A DNA stretch of 64,000 nt from Oceanisphaera litoralis (GTDB lineage: Bacteria; Pseudomonadota; Gammaproteobacteria; Enterobacterales; Aeromonadaceae). This document shows, one piece after another, positions 1 to 8,933 of this stretch. Made by a program: the position numbers and the translations under genes. The stretch covers positions 1 to 64,000 of the forward strand of contig NZ_JAFBBE010000018.1 in the NCBI RefSeq assembly GCF_016907015.1. Reading direction: 5' to 3'. Each line of letters begins with the position of its first letter. The stretch's first letter is position 1. The notes under the pieces are model-generated. The model was given only the letters and a program-made list of their open reading frames with translations. It was not told where the DNA came from and made no database searches.

Positions 1-66
1 CTCGACTTGCATGTGTTAGGCCTGCCGCCAGCGTTCAATCTGAGCCATGATCAAACTCTTCAATTA
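1..66 (-). rRNA. rrs: 16S rRNA, 5' end only (partial)
   Basis: Read on the minus strand, the sequence begins with the universally conserved start of bacterial 16S rRNA (AGAGTTTGATCATGGCTCAG, then the gammaproteobacterial GAACGCTGGCGGCAGGC). The mature 5' end should lie at about 65-66, by comparison with E. coli AAATTGAAG. Only the first ~66 bases are inside the window and the rest lies before position 1. It sits directly downstream of gmhB, the same neighbourhood as E. coli rrnH. Confidence 0.97.
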
Positions 67-194
67 AAGACTTGATGCTCAATGAATATATCTGGATTGC
101 TGCTATTTCTAGTGCACTTCGACAAGACATTGAAAAACAATATTTTTTTGTTTCCCAACTACCTGCGAGTGCCCACACAGTTTGCTTGATAAAT

Positions 195-206
195 TGTTAA
201 AGAGCG
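195..206 (-). promoter_or_regulatory. rrn leader boxA antitermination site
   Basis: On the minus strand the bases read CGCTCTTTAACA, followed by AATTTATCAAGC. This is nearly identical to the E. coli leader boxA (TGCTCTTTAACA). It lies about 130 nt before the 16S start and inside the leader transcribed from both promoters. boxA is the Nus-factor binding element that makes rRNA transcription resistant to Rho. It also shows that 68-330 is a transcribed leader, not coding sequence. Confidence 0.85.
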
Positions 207-233
207 TGACCGTGGTTCTGGTCAGGGATGCGT

Positions 234-261
234 ATTCTACGCATTCCGTATTGTTCGTCAA
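234..261 (-). promoter_or_regulatory. rrn P2 promoter candidate
   Basis: On the minus strand there is a -35 TTGACG (256-261), a 16-bp spacer, and a -10 TAGAAT (234-239) followed by ACGCATCCC. It lies about 105 bp downstream of P1, close to the P1-P2 distance in E. coli rrn operons, and upstream of boxA. Assignment as P2 rests on motif and position only. Confidence 0.65.
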
Positions 262-338
262 GTGTTTAAAGCGACTTAATCTTCTGTCTCTCAAACCCTT
301 GTGACCGTAGGCGTGTTGCCCCGTGTCAGTGGATGCGC

Positions 339-366
339 ATTATAGGGAGCGCCCGATTTTGCGCAA
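339..366 (-). promoter_or_regulatory. rrn P1 promoter
   Basis: On the minus strand there is a -35 TTGCGC (361-366), a 16-bp spacer, a perfect -10 TATAAT (339-344), and a GC-rich discriminator starting GCGC. This is the classic ppGpp/DksA-sensitive rRNA P1 architecture. The A/T-rich tract just upstream (about 367-384) is in the position of an UP element and overlaps the gmhB terminator. Confidence 0.8.
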
Positions 367-379
367 GGGCTTTTTTAAT

Positions 380-405
380 AAAAACCAACCGTCCGGTTGG
401 TTTTT
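380..405 (-). terminator. Intrinsic terminator after gmhB
   Basis: This is a perfect inverted repeat, AAAAACCAACC then GTCC then GGTTGGTTTTT. It has a six-pair G/C core flanked by A/T arms, so it has a U-tract in either direction. It lies 18 bp after the gmhB stop and only about 14 bp before the rrn P1 -35 box, so it separates the gmhB transcript from the rRNA operon. Confidence 0.8.
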
Positions 406-422
406 ATTCGATATGCTAAATA

Positions 423-980
423 TTACGTCAGATCGGCGGCATTCTGCGCAAATTCGACCAGCGACGGATAGACAGCTTCCGCCAGAGCCTCGCCTTCGGC
501 GGTAATTTCCTTGCCGGTACGCACCAGGATCTTGTGGCCGACACCCGCCGCTGCGGCAGCCTTCATGTCCGAGACCTTGTCACCCACCATATAAGAGGCG
601 GCCAGATTGATGTTCAGCTCCTCGGCGGCCTCCAGAAACATGCCCGGCGCCGGCTTGCGACAATCGCACACCTGAGTTTCGGGACCTTGACCTTCGGTAG
701 GATGATGCGGGCAGAAATAGATGCCATCCAGATCCACGCCCCGATCGGCCAGTGACCAGTCCATCCATTCGGTCAGGCGGATAAAGTCATCTTCACTGAA
801 CAGACCACGGGCGATACCCGACTGGTTGGTGACCACCACCAGCTGATAGCCTTTCTGCTTCAGTTGTTTCATGGCGTCGATCACGCCATCGATAAAGATA
901 AAGTCGTCACTGTGGGACACGTAGCCGGTGTCCTGATTGATGACACCATCCCGGTCCAGAAAAATTGCCGCTGTAGTCAC
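423..980 (-). CDS. gmhB: D-glycero-beta-D-manno-heptose-1,7-bisphosphate 7-phosphatase
   Basis: Cytoplasmic HAD-family phosphatase that removes the C7 phosphate in ADP-heptose synthesis for the lipopolysaccharide inner core. The 185-aa product (E. coli 191) opens with the HAD motif I DRDGVIN (residues ~9-15). Around residues 92-109 it has the GmhB zinc-binding pattern CPHH..CDCR, and further on a [10 protein letters not shown] motif. The start is GTG, seven bases after AGGAA. It lies 31 bp after the second ATPase gene of the peptide importer and may be the last gene of that transcript. In E. coli gmhB also lies between metNIQ and an rRNA operon; here five importer genes are inserted between them. 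Confidence 0.95.
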   Translation of the reverse strand: MTTAAIFLDRDGVINQDTGYVSHSDDFIFIDGVIDAMKQLKQKGYQLVVVTNQSGIARGLFSEDDFIRLTEWMDWSLADRGVDLDGIYFCPHHPTEGQGPETQVCDCRKPAPGMFLEAAEELNINLAASYMVGDKVSDMKAAAAAGVGHKILVRTGKEITAEGEALAEAVYPSLVEFAQNAADLT

Positions 981-1011
981 TAGAAGTTCCTATGGTTTAA
1001 GACGCAATGGG

Positions 1012-2112
1012 TTAAGACGCAGTTACAGTGGCAATAATATCACAGCCCTGGGGCGGTTGAGCCAGCCGTTGTCCACGCTCTATCTCCCGCTGAAAATGAC
1101 AGGCGACGCTGTGCTCCTCACCGATAAGCGCTGGAACCTCGGCAATGCAGCGTTCTCCCACATAAGGGCAACGGGTACGAAAGTGACAGCCGGACGGCGG
1201 ACTGGCCGGTGAGGGGGGCTCGCCATACAGCACAGTCGGCACCTTGCGCCGGCGGGGATCCGGCTCCGGAATAGCGGCGAGCAGGGCGCGCGTGTAGGGA
1301 TGCAGGGGGCGACGATATAATTCTTCTGCCGGCGCCAGCTCGACGATACGCCCCAGATACATCACTGCTATATGATCCGAGATGTGTTTTACCACCGACA
1401 GGTCATGGGCAATAAACAGCATGGCCAGCTGGTATTCCTGTTGCAGCGACAGCAACAGATTGAGGATCTGGGACTGCACCGAGACATCCAGTGCCGACAC
1501 CGCCTCATCACAGACCAGCAGCCGAGGCTTGAGCGCCATGGCCCGGGCTATGCCGATGCGTTGCCGCTGACCACCGGAAAATTCATGAGGGTAACGCTCC
1601 AGCGCCGAGGCCGGCAAGCCGACCCGTTCCAGCAGCTCGGCCGCCCATTGCTTGCGTTCCGCCGCCGTGCCCAGCCCGTGAATAATGAAGGGCTCCTGCA
1701 GTATGGTACCTATGGTATGGCGGCCATTGAGCGACTCCTGAGGATCCTGAAACACCAGCTGCATTTGTTGGCGCAGGGGCCGCATCCGTGAACGGCTGTA
1801 ATCGGTGATATCCCGCCCCTCAAACAGAATACGCCCGCCACTGGGTTCGTGCAGCTTGAGCAGGCTGCGAGCCAGGGTCGACTTGCCGCAACCGGACTCC
1901 CCCACCAGGCCCAGGGTTTTGCCCGCGTCCAGCTCCAGACTGACCCCATCCACTGCATACAGGGTTTTGCCACGGCGCAAGAGGCCACTCCCCAGGGTAA
2001 AGTGCTGCTGCAGCCCTTCTATTTTCAATAACGGGCTCCTGGCGGCTTCCAGCTCCGGGCTCGAAGCCGCTTGCATCCGCGGGCTCATGCCTGCTTTCGG
2101 CAGTTCACTCAT
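1012..2112 (-). CDS. Peptide ABC transporter ATPase, DppF/OppF type (second half of a split YejF)
   Basis: ATP-hydrolysing subunit of a peptide importer, about 366 aa. Visible motifs are Walker [10 protein letters not shown] (~residue 66), Q-loop [10 protein letters not shown], signature [14 protein letters not shown] and Walker [13 protein letters not shown]. The C-terminal tail has the cysteines typical of oligopeptide ATPases (FRTRCPY..GERC). I chose the ATG at 2112, which overlaps the TGA of the upstream ATPase gene (ATGA, translational coupling). An upstream ATG at 2139 is possible but would lie well inside that gene. In E. coli YejF both ATPase domains form one protein of about 529 aa; here they are two genes. 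Confidence 0.88.
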   Translation of the reverse strand: MSELPKAGMSPRMQAASSPELEAARSPLLKIEGLQQHFTLGSGLLRRGKTLYAVDGVSLELDAGKTLGLVGESGCGKSTLARSLLKLHEPSGGRILFEGRDITDYSRSRMRPLRQQMQLVFQDPQESLNGRHTIGTILQEPFIIHGLGTAAERKQWAAELLERVGLPASALERYPHEFSGGQRQRIGIARAMALKPRLLVCDEAVSALDVSVQSQILNLLLSLQQEYQLAMLFIAHDLSVVKHISDHIAVMYLGRIVELAPAEELYRRPLHPYTRALLAAIPEPDPRRRKVPTVLYGEPPSPASPPSGCHFRTRCPYVGERCIAEVPALIGEEHSVACHFQREIERGQRLAQPPQGCDIIATVTAS

Positions 2113-3089
2113 CGACGTAACTCCCGCCAGTGATGACACCAGACATGATGCGCCTCCTCTACCCGTTCCACTGCCGGTTGCCGCCGACAGCGCTCGGTCA
2201 TGTAAGGACAGCGATTGGCGAAACGGCAGCCTTCCTGCTGCTCTTCAAGCGACGGTACCTGGCCTTTGATGGTGGCAAGCTCCGTCTTGCCGGGTTGATC
2301 GAGTCGAGGAATGGCCGACAGCAGTCCCTTGGTATAAGGATGCACCGGTCGCTCGAACAGGGTAAAGACATCGGCCTGTTCGGCACTGCGGCCCGCATAC
2401 ATCACCAGCACCTGATCGCAGACCTGGGCCACCACGCCCAGATCGTGGGTAATGAATAACACCGCCATGCCGGTTCTCTGCTGCAGTTCGCGGATCAGAT
2501 GCAGTATCTGCGCCTGAATGGTCACATCCAGCGCCGTGGTCGGTTCATCACAGATCAGCAGGTCCGGTTCGCAGGCCAGGGCCATGGCGATCATCACCCG
2601 CTGCCGCATGCCGCCGGACAGCTGGTGCGGATAGGCTTGCAGCCTCGCCTCGGCTTCCGGTATACCCACCTGGCGCAACATCTGCGCCGCCGCCTGTTTT
2701 TGCGCCCGTTTGCCCAGTTCGGGTCTGTGTAACCGATAGACCTCCATCAACTGGCGCCCGACCGTATGCACCGGATTCAGCGCCGTCATCGGCTCCTGAA
2801 AGATCATGGCTATCTTGTTGCCACGGACCCGATAGCGTTGCTCGGCCGTCAGGGTCAGCAGGTTCTGTCCCTGAAACCGTGCCCGGCCGCCCACTACCTC
2901 GCCTGCCGGCCTGGGCAGCAGCCCCAGCAGACTCAGCGCCGTCACACTCTTGCCACAACCGGACTCACCGACCAGGCCCAGGGTCTGACCCGAGGCCAGC
3001 GAAAAACTGACATCGTCCACCACCCGAAACCGGCCGGCCTCGGTGGTAAAGCTGACCGCCAGGTTTTCGACTTCCAGCAGCGGCTCCAT
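2109..3089 (-). CDS. Peptide ABC transporter ATPase, DppD/OppD type (first half of a split YejF)
   Basis: ATPase subunit of 326 aa that should pair with the ATPase encoded just downstream. It has Walker A GESGCGKS (~38-45), Q-loop [12 protein letters not shown], signature [14 protein letters not shown], Walker [13 protein letters not shown] and the H-loop FITHDLG. The C-terminal cysteine cluster ([14 protein letters not shown]) is typical of the oligopeptide/dipeptide subfamily. Its ATG overlaps the stop of the substrate-binding-protein gene by one base (TGATG), and its own stop overlaps the next ATG, so the three genes are tightly coupled. Confidence 0.88.
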   Translation of the reverse strand: MEPLLEVENLAVSFTTEAGRFRVVDDVSFSLASGQTLGLVGESGCGKSVTALSLLGLLPRPAGEVVGGRARFQGQNLLTLTAEQRYRVRGNKIAMIFQEPMTALNPVHTVGRQLMEVYRLHRPELGKRAQKQAAAQMLRQVGIPEAEARLQAYPHQLSGGMRQRVMIAMALACEPDLLICDEPTTALDVTIQAQILHLIRELQQRTGMAVLFITHDLGVVAQVCDQVLVMYAGRSAEQADVFTLFERPVHPYTKGLLSAIPRLDQPGKTELATIKGQVPSLEEQQEGCRFANRCPYMTERCRRQPAVERVEEAHHVWCHHWRELRR

Positions 3090-4891
3090 CAGTGCTCCTT
3101 CTGCCGCCAGGTTTCATCAATTTCCAATACCGGTTCGAAGCTGCGCTTGCCCGCTTCAACTTCCGCCTTCAGCGCGTCATCAATCCAGAACAGGCCACCG
3201 GTGCTGTGGGGCGCCCCTTCCATCGGCCAGAACAGCGATGGCGAATGGCGCGTCCCCTTGTGCTCGGGCAGACGCACATAACGCCAGTAGGCCTCGCGGG
3301 TATAGGGCACCTGATAACCGGGAATAAAGATCGCCAGCTCGTGCACTCGTCGCTGTATCCGGCGAGAAATACCGGCCTTGGCATCCAGATCCATGGTCAC
3401 CCGGTATTGCTCTATCAGGGTGTCCAGTTCCGCATCGCTGATGTTGAACAGGTTATTGGTCTGCGGTTGATCCGCGTTCACCGAGTGGAAGAACTCCCAG
3501 TACTGGGGGTAAAGGCCGCTACCGCCCCAACCCAACCAAGCCGCCTCGTGTTTTTTCTCCAGCATCACCTTGAAGCCACTGGCGCCGTCCACCAGGTTCA
3601 GTTGCAGATCCAGCCCCGCCTTGCGCGCCTCTTCCCGCAGAATAGCCAGCCGGGCGGTATGTTCGGGCGTGGTATAGGTGACCGCCAGGCTGAGCGTATC
3701 ACCGGCCGCGTTGTGCAGTATGCCGCCCGGCCCCTGACGGTCGTAGCCCGCTTCGGCAAACAGCGTCCGAGCCCGCTCGATATCGAACTCCCGAGCCCGG
3801 ATATCCGTATCCATGAAATCACCGTAGCCGGTGCCGAAGGTGTGCATCCGCTCGTAGTCGCCGCGCAATATGGTGTCCAGCATGCGCCGCATGTTGATGG
3901 CATGAGCGATGCCCCGGCGTATCCGCACATCGCCGAGCCTGGGGTGAGCGGTATTGAGATGAAAGCCCTGAGCGCCGTGCGGAATGTCGTTGTAGAACCA
4001 GATGCGGTTGATCAACCCCTTGCGATATTCGGGGGTATCGGTTTTGTCGTGCCACCACTCCGGCAGTATCAGGCCGAAGGTGTCGATGTCACCGCGCAGA
4101 AAATGCCGATAGGCGATGTTCATGTCCCGCACCACATTCAGACGGATCCGGTCCACGTTAAAACGATGCCGGTAATAGGTGAGCTCGTTACCCCACCAGT
4201 CATCCAGTCGTTTGAAGGTGATGGAGCGCCCCCGTTTGACATCATCAATCACATAGGCGCCGGTGACGGGTGCCTTGGCCCAGTTATAGCGGCGCACCCA
4301 GTCGTCGGTCAGCTCATAAAAGTGACGGGGCTGGGGGGCCAGCCCTACGGTATTGAGCAATTCACGTCGGCTCTTGGGGCTGCCGGCGGTAACCGACAGG
4401 GTGTGTGCGTCGTATCGGGTAATATCGACGATTTCCTCGGTGTAGTAGTTGTTGTACCAGGGGGCACGGATCACCTCGGAACGCATCATCTCCCGCGCAA
4501 ACAGAAAGTCGTCGGCGGTCACCGGCTCGCCATCGGACCAGCGTGCGGCCGGATTGAGTTTGAAATACATGGTTCTGTTGTCGTCACCGAAGGCCCAGTG
4601 GCTCGCCAGCGCCGGTATCGGCCGCTCGGTGTCGGGATGCAGGGCATAGAGGCCGAGCTGATTTTCCAGAATAAAGGAGCGAAACGAGGTGTTGGAGTCC
4701 GGCCCCACGGTACGGAAAGTCAGCGGAAAGCTCTGCAGGCTGCTGTTGAAGACCCCGCCCCGCCTGGCCTCGGGCGAGGCGAAGATGGGATCCTCGTTAT
4801 TGGTCAGCCATTCCAGCTGGTTCGGTAACTCGGCCGCGCTTACGCCAAAGGCCAGCAGCCAGGTACTCAGTATTGTTATCCATTTTTTCAT
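3089..4891 (-). CDS. Periplasmic peptide-binding protein, family 5 (YejA-like)
   Basis: Substrate-binding protein of 600 aa (E. coli YejA 604) for peptide or microcin C-like uptake. It has a clear Sec signal peptide (MKKW, hydrophobic core, probable cleavage after SAA at about residue 20). Family 5 features include GEPVTADDFLFA, VTGAYVIDD and GFHLNTAHPRLGDVRIRRGIAHAIN. The RBS is AGGGA seven bases before ATG, and the gap to yejE is only 12 bp. The overall sequence is divergent from E. coli YejA, so the substrate is uncertain; the assignment to the Yej group rests mainly on the YejB/YejE-like permeases beside it. Confidence 0.8.
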   Translation of the reverse strand: MKKWITILSTWLLAFGVSAAELPNQLEWLTNNEDPIFASPEARRGGVFNSSLQSFPLTFRTVGPDSNTSFRSFILENQLGLYALHPDTERPIPALASHWAFGDDNRTMYFKLNPAARWSDGEPVTADDFLFAREMMRSEVIRAPWYNNYYTEEIVDITRYDAHTLSVTAGSPKSRRELLNTVGLAPQPRHFYELTDDWVRRYNWAKAPVTGAYVIDDVKRGRSITFKRLDDWWGNELTYYRHRFNVDRIRLNVVRDMNIAYRHFLRGDIDTFGLILPEWWHDKTDTPEYRKGLINRIWFYNDIPHGAQGFHLNTAHPRLGDVRIRRGIAHAINMRRMLDTILRGDYERMHTFGTGYGDFMDTDIRAREFDIERARTLFAEAGYDRQGPGGILHNAAGDTLSLAVTYTTPEHTARLAILREEARKAGLDLQLNLVDGASGFKVMLEKKHEAAWLGWGGSGLYPQYWEFFHSVNADQPQTNNLFNISDAELDTLIEQYRVTMDLDAKAGISRRIQRRVHELAIFIPGYQVPYTREAYWRYVRLPEHKGTRHSPSLFWPMEGAPHSTGGLFWIDDALKAEVEAGKRSFEPVLEIDETWRQKEH

Positions 4892-4903
4892 CGCATTCCC
4901 TGC

Positions 4904-5977
4904 CTATTCATAACGAGAGAAATGTTTGGGGTCGAAGGCCTCCCGAATGGCCTCGCCGATAAAGGAAACAGTGATCAGCACCAGCGACACCGCCGTCACC
5001 ACCGAGGCCACGATCCAGGGGGCATCCAGATGATTGACGCCCTGGCGCAGCAGCTCACCCCAGCTGGGCGTGGGCGGTGGCAAACCGAAGCCGAGGTAGT
5101 CCAGCGCCGTCAGTAAGGAAATATTGGCCACCACGGTAAAGGGTGCCAGCGTCACTATCATCACCAGGGTATTGGGCAGAATATGATGCACGATAATGCG
5201 CCCCAGTCCGGCACCCTGTGCCCGGGCCGCCAGCACGTAATCCCGCACCTTCTCTCGATAGGTCAGGGTGCGCATATACCAGGTGATACCCATCCAGCCG
5301 AACAGGACATTGATACCCACAAACAACGTGAAATTCGGTTGTGTCAACGACACCAGTATCATGATGACGTAGAGAAAGGGCACCTGGGACCAGATCTCGA
5401 TAAAGCGCTGAAACAACAGATCGAACTTGCCGCCGACAAAGCCCATCACGCAGCCCAGCAAGACGCCGATGGCATAGCTGGCGGTCAGGGCGATAAAGGC
5501 GAAACCCACGGCGGTACGAAAGCCGTATACCAGCCGGGCCAGAATATCCCGGCCCGAATTGTCGGTGCCCAGATAGTGCCTGTGCTCCAGGCTGGGGGCG
5601 TTGGGCGGATAACTGCCGCTGCTGTAGTCCTGCTCATAAGGGCTCCAGGGCACCAGGGGCAGCAGCACCCAGTTGCCGGGTTGACCGGCCTCGGCCTGTT
5701 CGGCAGCTTGTTCGGCAAATAAGGTTTTCAGCTCCCGGTAGTTGGTTTCGTACTGGTAACCGAGCCCGAAGGTATCGCCGGTGATCACGGCGCCGTAGGC
5801 GGGGAAATAGAGCCGGCCTTCGTATTTGACCAGCAAGGCCCGGTTGCTGGCCCACAGCTCGGCCGCCAGCGCCAGCACCACCATCAGCATGAACAGGCAG
5901 AAGGCATAGTAGCCGCGGCGTATGCTGCGAAAGCGGCGCAGCTTCTTGTAAGTAAGATCGGAGAACAGTCTAGCCAT
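4904..5977 (-). CDS. yejE: Peptide ABC transporter permease, YejE-like
   Basis: Inner-membrane permease of 357 aa. After one N-terminal membrane segment (~24-44) there is a long periplasmic loop with YejE-like features (LLVKYEGRLYFP, HYLGTDNSGRDILARL). The binding-protein-dependent permease core follows, with the EAA loop (VRDYVLAARAQGAGLGRIIVHHILPN) and a terminal FIGEAIREAFDP that matches E. coli YejE closely. The start overlaps the yejB stop by 8 bp. It is the partner of YejB in the heterodimeric channel. Confidence 0.88.
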   Translation of the reverse strand: MARLFSDLTYKKLRRFRSIRRGYYAFCLFMLMVVLALAAELWASNRALLVKYEGRLYFPAYGAVITGDTFGLGYQYETNYRELKTLFAEQAAEQAEAGQPGNWVLLPLVPWSPYEQDYSSGSYPPNAPSLEHRHYLGTDNSGRDILARLVYGFRTAVGFAFIALTASYAIGVLLGCVMGFVGGKFDLLFQRFIEIWSQVPFLYVIMILVSLTQPNFTLFVGINVLFGWMGITWYMRTLTYREKVRDYVLAARAQGAGLGRIIVHHILPNTLVMIVTLAPFTVVANISLLTALDYLGFGLPPPTPSWGELLRQGVNHLDAPWIVASVVTAVSLVLITVSFIGEAIREAFDPKHFSRYE

Positions 5978-6989
5978 CGAAACGCACCCTGGGATCCACC
6001 ATCGCCACGCAGATATCCGACAGTATATTGCCCACCAGCATCAACAGCGAGGTCACGGCCAGTATGCCCATCACCACCGGATAATCCCGCTCGACGATGG
6101 CCTCGTAGCCGAGCAGTCCCAGACCGTCGATATTGAAAATCACCTCAATCAGGAAGGAGCCGGCAAAAAACACCGAGATCACGTTGCCGAAATGGCTGGC
6201 GATGGGGATCATGCTGTTGCGCAGGGCATGGCCGGTTACCGCCTTGTGAAAGGGCAACCCCTTGGCCACGGCGGTACGCACGTAATCCGCCGACAGGTTT
6301 TCCATCAGGCTGTTTTTCATGGTCATGGTCAGGACTGCAAAATCGCCGATGGCGTAGGCGATCAACGGCAACAGCGCATGGTGAAACAGATTGAAAACCC
6401 TGGGCCAGAAACCGTCCAGATAATAGAAATCATCACCGACGAAGCCGCCCATGGGAAACCAGCCGAGCTGAAAGGAGAATACGGTGAGCAGGAAAATACC
6501 GACCACATAGGCCGGCAGCGCATAACCGGCATAGATCAGCATGGAGCTGATGCTGTCGAAGCGGCTGTTGTGTTTCAGTGCCTTGAGGATACCGAGCGGA
6601 ATGGACACCAGATAGCTGAGCAGGAAGGTGCAGATGCCGAAGAAAGCAGAGATGGGGAGTCGCTCCTGAATCAGCTCCCACACCGGCAGGTAGTAACGGG
6701 TCGACTCGCCCAGATTCAGCCGTACCAGCTTGCCCAGCCACTCCCAATAGGCCTGGAACACCGGCTTGTCGAGGCCATAGAAGGCCTTCAGTTCTTCAAT
6801 CTGCTCGGATGACAGCATCTGGCTGCCGCGAGAACTCTGACTGAATTCGCTGCTGTGCAACTGACTTTCCATCAGCATGCGCTCTACCGGTCCACCGGGC
6901 ACGAACCGGGTGATGGCAAACACCACCAGGGTGATGCCCAGAAAGGTGGGTAACAGCAACAATAACCGACGCAGAAAATACTGGCCCAT
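5970..6989 (-). CDS. yejB: Peptide ABC transporter permease, YejB-like
   Basis: Inner-membrane permease of 339 aa. It begins with an N-terminal membrane segment, then the conserved FVPGGPVERML seen in YejB/DppB permeases, followed by five more hydrophobic segments and an EAA loop (DYVRTAVAKGLPFHKAVTGHALRN). It is the first gene of the minus-strand importer operon, with RBS AAGGGA about 5 bases before ATG. It is transcribed divergently from metNIQ. The order B-E-A-D-F differs from E. coli yejABEF, where the binding protein comes first. Confidence 0.88.
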   Translation of the reverse strand: MGQYFLRRLLLLLPTFLGITLVVFAITRFVPGGPVERMLMESQLHSSEFSQSSRGSQMLSSEQIEELKAFYGLDKPVFQAYWEWLGKLVRLNLGESTRYYLPVWELIQERLPISAFFGICTFLLSYLVSIPLGILKALKHNSRFDSISSMLIYAGYALPAYVVGIFLLTVFSFQLGWFPMGGFVGDDFYYLDGFWPRVFNLFHHALLPLIAYAIGDFAVLTMTMKNSLMENLSADYVRTAVAKGLPFHKAVTGHALRNSMIPIASHFGNVISVFFAGSFLIEVIFNIDGLGLLGYEAIVERDYPVVMGILAVTSLLMLVGNILSDICVAMVDPRVRFDG

Positions 6990-7120
6990 GGTTTTCCCTT
7001 AAGTTCGTTCCCTGAACACGGCTCGACCGAGTCTAAGTATCACCCTATCCCATGAACCGGCGACTTAGCAAGAAAGATACCGGCCCCCGCCCGCCCACCG
7101 GCTCCCCGGGGAAATTTACG

Positions 7121-7149
7121 TTGACTTGGACGTCCAGACGGCCTAGCAT
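7121..7149 (+). promoter_or_regulatory. metNIQ promoter with MetJ operator in the spacer
   Basis: There is a -35 TTGACT (7121-7126), a 17-bp spacer and a -10 TAGCAT (7144-7149). The spacer holds two adjacent 8-mers, GGACGTCC and AGACGGCC (7128-7143), each matching the MetJ met-box consensus AGACGTCT at 6 of 8 positions. MetJ with S-adenosylmethionine binds tandem met boxes and would block polymerase here. This is the expected control for the methionine importer. Confidence 0.72.
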
Positions 7150-7160
7150 CCACTGCTATT

Positions 7161-7178
7161 AGTCATGCTTGCATGACT
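7161..7178. repeat. 18-bp palindrome in the metN leader
   Basis: AGTCATGC, then TT, then GCATGACT: perfect 8-bp arms with a 2-bp centre, about 5 bp past the predicted transcription start and 60 bp before metN. It does not resemble a met box. The short centre argues for a dimeric protein-binding site more than an RNA hairpin. The function is unknown. Confidence 0.6.
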
Positions 7179-7237
7179 TGTCTCTACACTCATCTGTTAA
7201 AGCAGTGAATAACCATACCGGAAAGGCTCATCCTCCG

Positions 7238-8281
7238 ATGATAAAGCTAACCAATATCAGTAAACGCTACGGTGAAGGTGACGCCGCCGTCCACGCCGTC
7301 AGAAACATCGACCTGGAAGTGGCCGCCGGCCAGATCATGGGCGTTATCGGGGAGTCCGGTGCCGGCAAAAGCACCCTGATCCGCTGCGTCAACATGCTGG
7401 AACGCCCCACCGAGGGTGGCGTCTTCGTCGACGGCCAGGATCTGACCCGGCTCAGCAACGGCGAGCTACCCCGTGCCCGTCGTAACATCGGCATGATTTT
7501 CCAGCATTTCAACCTGCTGGCCTCCCGCACCGTGTTCGCCAACGTGGCCCTGCCGCTGGAACTGGCGGGCATGGACAAGGCCGCCATCAAACAGCGCGTC
7601 AACGAGCTGCTGGAACTGGTGGGTCTGTCACATCGAGCCAGTGCCTACCCGAAAGAGCTGTCCGGCGGCCAGAAGCAAAGGGTCGCCATAGCACGCGCCC
7701 TGGCGCCAAAGCCCAAGGTACTGCTGTGCGACGAGGCCACCTCGGCGCTGGATCCCCAGACCACCCAGTCCATTCTCGGCCTGCTGAAAGACATCAACCG
7801 CACCCTGGGCCTGACCATACTGCTGATCACCCACGAGATGCATGTGGTCAAGAGTATCTGCGACCGGGTCGCCATTATCAACGATGGCGAACTGGTCGAG
7901 CAGGGCGACGTGGCCTGGTTTTTCGCCAACGCCAAAACCGAACTGGCCCGGCGCTTCATTTCCTCCACCATTAACCTGGACATTCCGGAGGAATATCGGC
8001 GGCGGCTGTCGACCGAACCGGAAACCGGCGCCCTGCCACTGGTGCGGCTCGGCTTTACCGGCGAAACCGTGGACACCCCGCTTATCTCTATTTTAAGCCG
8101 GGATCTCGATGTCGATGTGACCATTCTCAGTGCCGATATCGAATATGCCGGTGGCGTCAAATTCGGCTTCATGCTGGCCGAACTGGACGGACAACCGGCA
8201 CAGACTCGGGCCGCACTGGCTTATCTTCAGGATCATAAAATTCAGGTGGAGTTACTCGGTTATGTCCGACGCCATGATTAA
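7238..8281 (+). CDS. metN: Methionine importer ATP-binding protein
   Basis: ATPase of the MetNIQ importer for D/L-methionine, at the inner membrane. The protein has 347 aa (E. coli 343). It has Walker [10 protein letters not shown] (~38-46), Q-loop IFQHFNLL, signature [14 protein letters not shown], Walker [13 protein letters not shown] and H-loop [12 protein letters not shown]-terminal NIL (methionine-sensing, transinhibition) domain lies from about 270 on. The start is the ATG of [12 protein letters not shown], where the family begins; the frame stays open further upstream from a TTG at 7169 but without support. metI overlaps its end by 20 bp. Confidence 0.96.
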   Translation: MIKLTNISKRYGEGDAAVHAVRNIDLEVAAGQIMGVIGESGAGKSTLIRCVNMLERPTEGGVFVDGQDLTRLSNGELPRARRNIGMIFQHFNLLASRTVFANVALPLELAGMDKAAIKQRVNELLELVGLSHRASAYPKELSGGQKQRVAIARALAPKPKVLLCDEATSALDPQTTQSILGLLKDINRTLGLTILLITHEMHVVKSICDRVAIINDGELVEQGDVAWFFANAKTELARRFISSTINLDIPEEYRRRLSTEPETGALPLVRLGFTGETVDTPLISILSRDLDVDVTILSADIEYAGGVKFGFMLAELDGQPAQTRAALAYLQDHKIQVELLGYVRRHD

Positions 8282-8915
8282 TCTGCTGTTATCCGCCCTG
8301 TGGGAAACCCTGATCATGACCTTTGGCTCGGGCATCATCGCCTGCGCCCTGGGGATTCCATTGGGGATAGCGCTGCACGTCAGCAAGCCCGGTCAGATCT
8401 GGGAACACGCCGCCTTCAACAAGGTACTGGGCACCATCGTCAATATCGGCCGCTCCATCCCCTTTATCATACTGCTGGTGGCCATTATTCCCTTTACCCG
8501 AATGGTAGTCGGCACCAGCATCGGCACCGTTGCCGCCGTGGTGCCGCTGACCGTGGCCGCCATTCCCTTCGTGGCCCGACTGATGGAAGGCGCCCTGATG
8601 GAAATTCCGGCGGGCCTGGTGGAAGCGGCTCAGGCCATGGGCGCCCGCCGCCTGCAGATAGTCACCAAGGTATTGCTGCCCGAGGCCCTGCCCGGCATGC
8701 TCAATGGCATTATCATCACCCTGGTGACGCTGGTGAACTATTCCGCCATGGCCGGTGCCATCGGTGGCGGCGGCCTGGGGGATGTGGGAATTCGTTATGG
8801 TTATCAGCGCTTCGATCCTCAGATCATGCTGATTACCGTGGTGATGCTGGTGGTACTGGTACAAATCATTCAAAGCGCCGGCGAACGCCTGGTCGCTCGT
8901 GTAGATCATCGTTGA
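8262..8915 (+). CDS. metI: Methionine importer permease
   Basis: Inner-membrane permease of 217 aa, the same length as E. coli MetI. It has five predicted membrane segments and the EAA coupling loop ([26 protein letters not shown]). The ATG at 8262 (MSDAMINLL) lies inside the end of metN in another frame, an overlap of 20 bp, implying translational coupling. A 17-bp gap separates it from metQ. Confidence 0.96.
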   Translation: MSDAMINLLLSALWETLIMTFGSGIIACALGIPLGIALHVSKPGQIWEHAAFNKVLGTIVNIGRSIPFIILLVAIIPFTRMVVGTSIGTVAAVVPLTVAAIPFVARLMEGALMEIPAGLVEAAQAMGARRLQIVTKVLLPEALPGMLNGIIITLVTLVNYSAMAGAIGGGGLGDVGIRYGYQRFDPQIMLITVVMLVVLVQIIQSAGERLVARVDHR

Positions 8916-8933
8916 TTGAAAAGGAGTTACCCG

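Noticed and set aside
109-505. Short frames in the rRNA leader and rrn promoter region
   Set aside because: They lie over boxA, P1/P2 and the terminator, lack RBS, and show no coding character.
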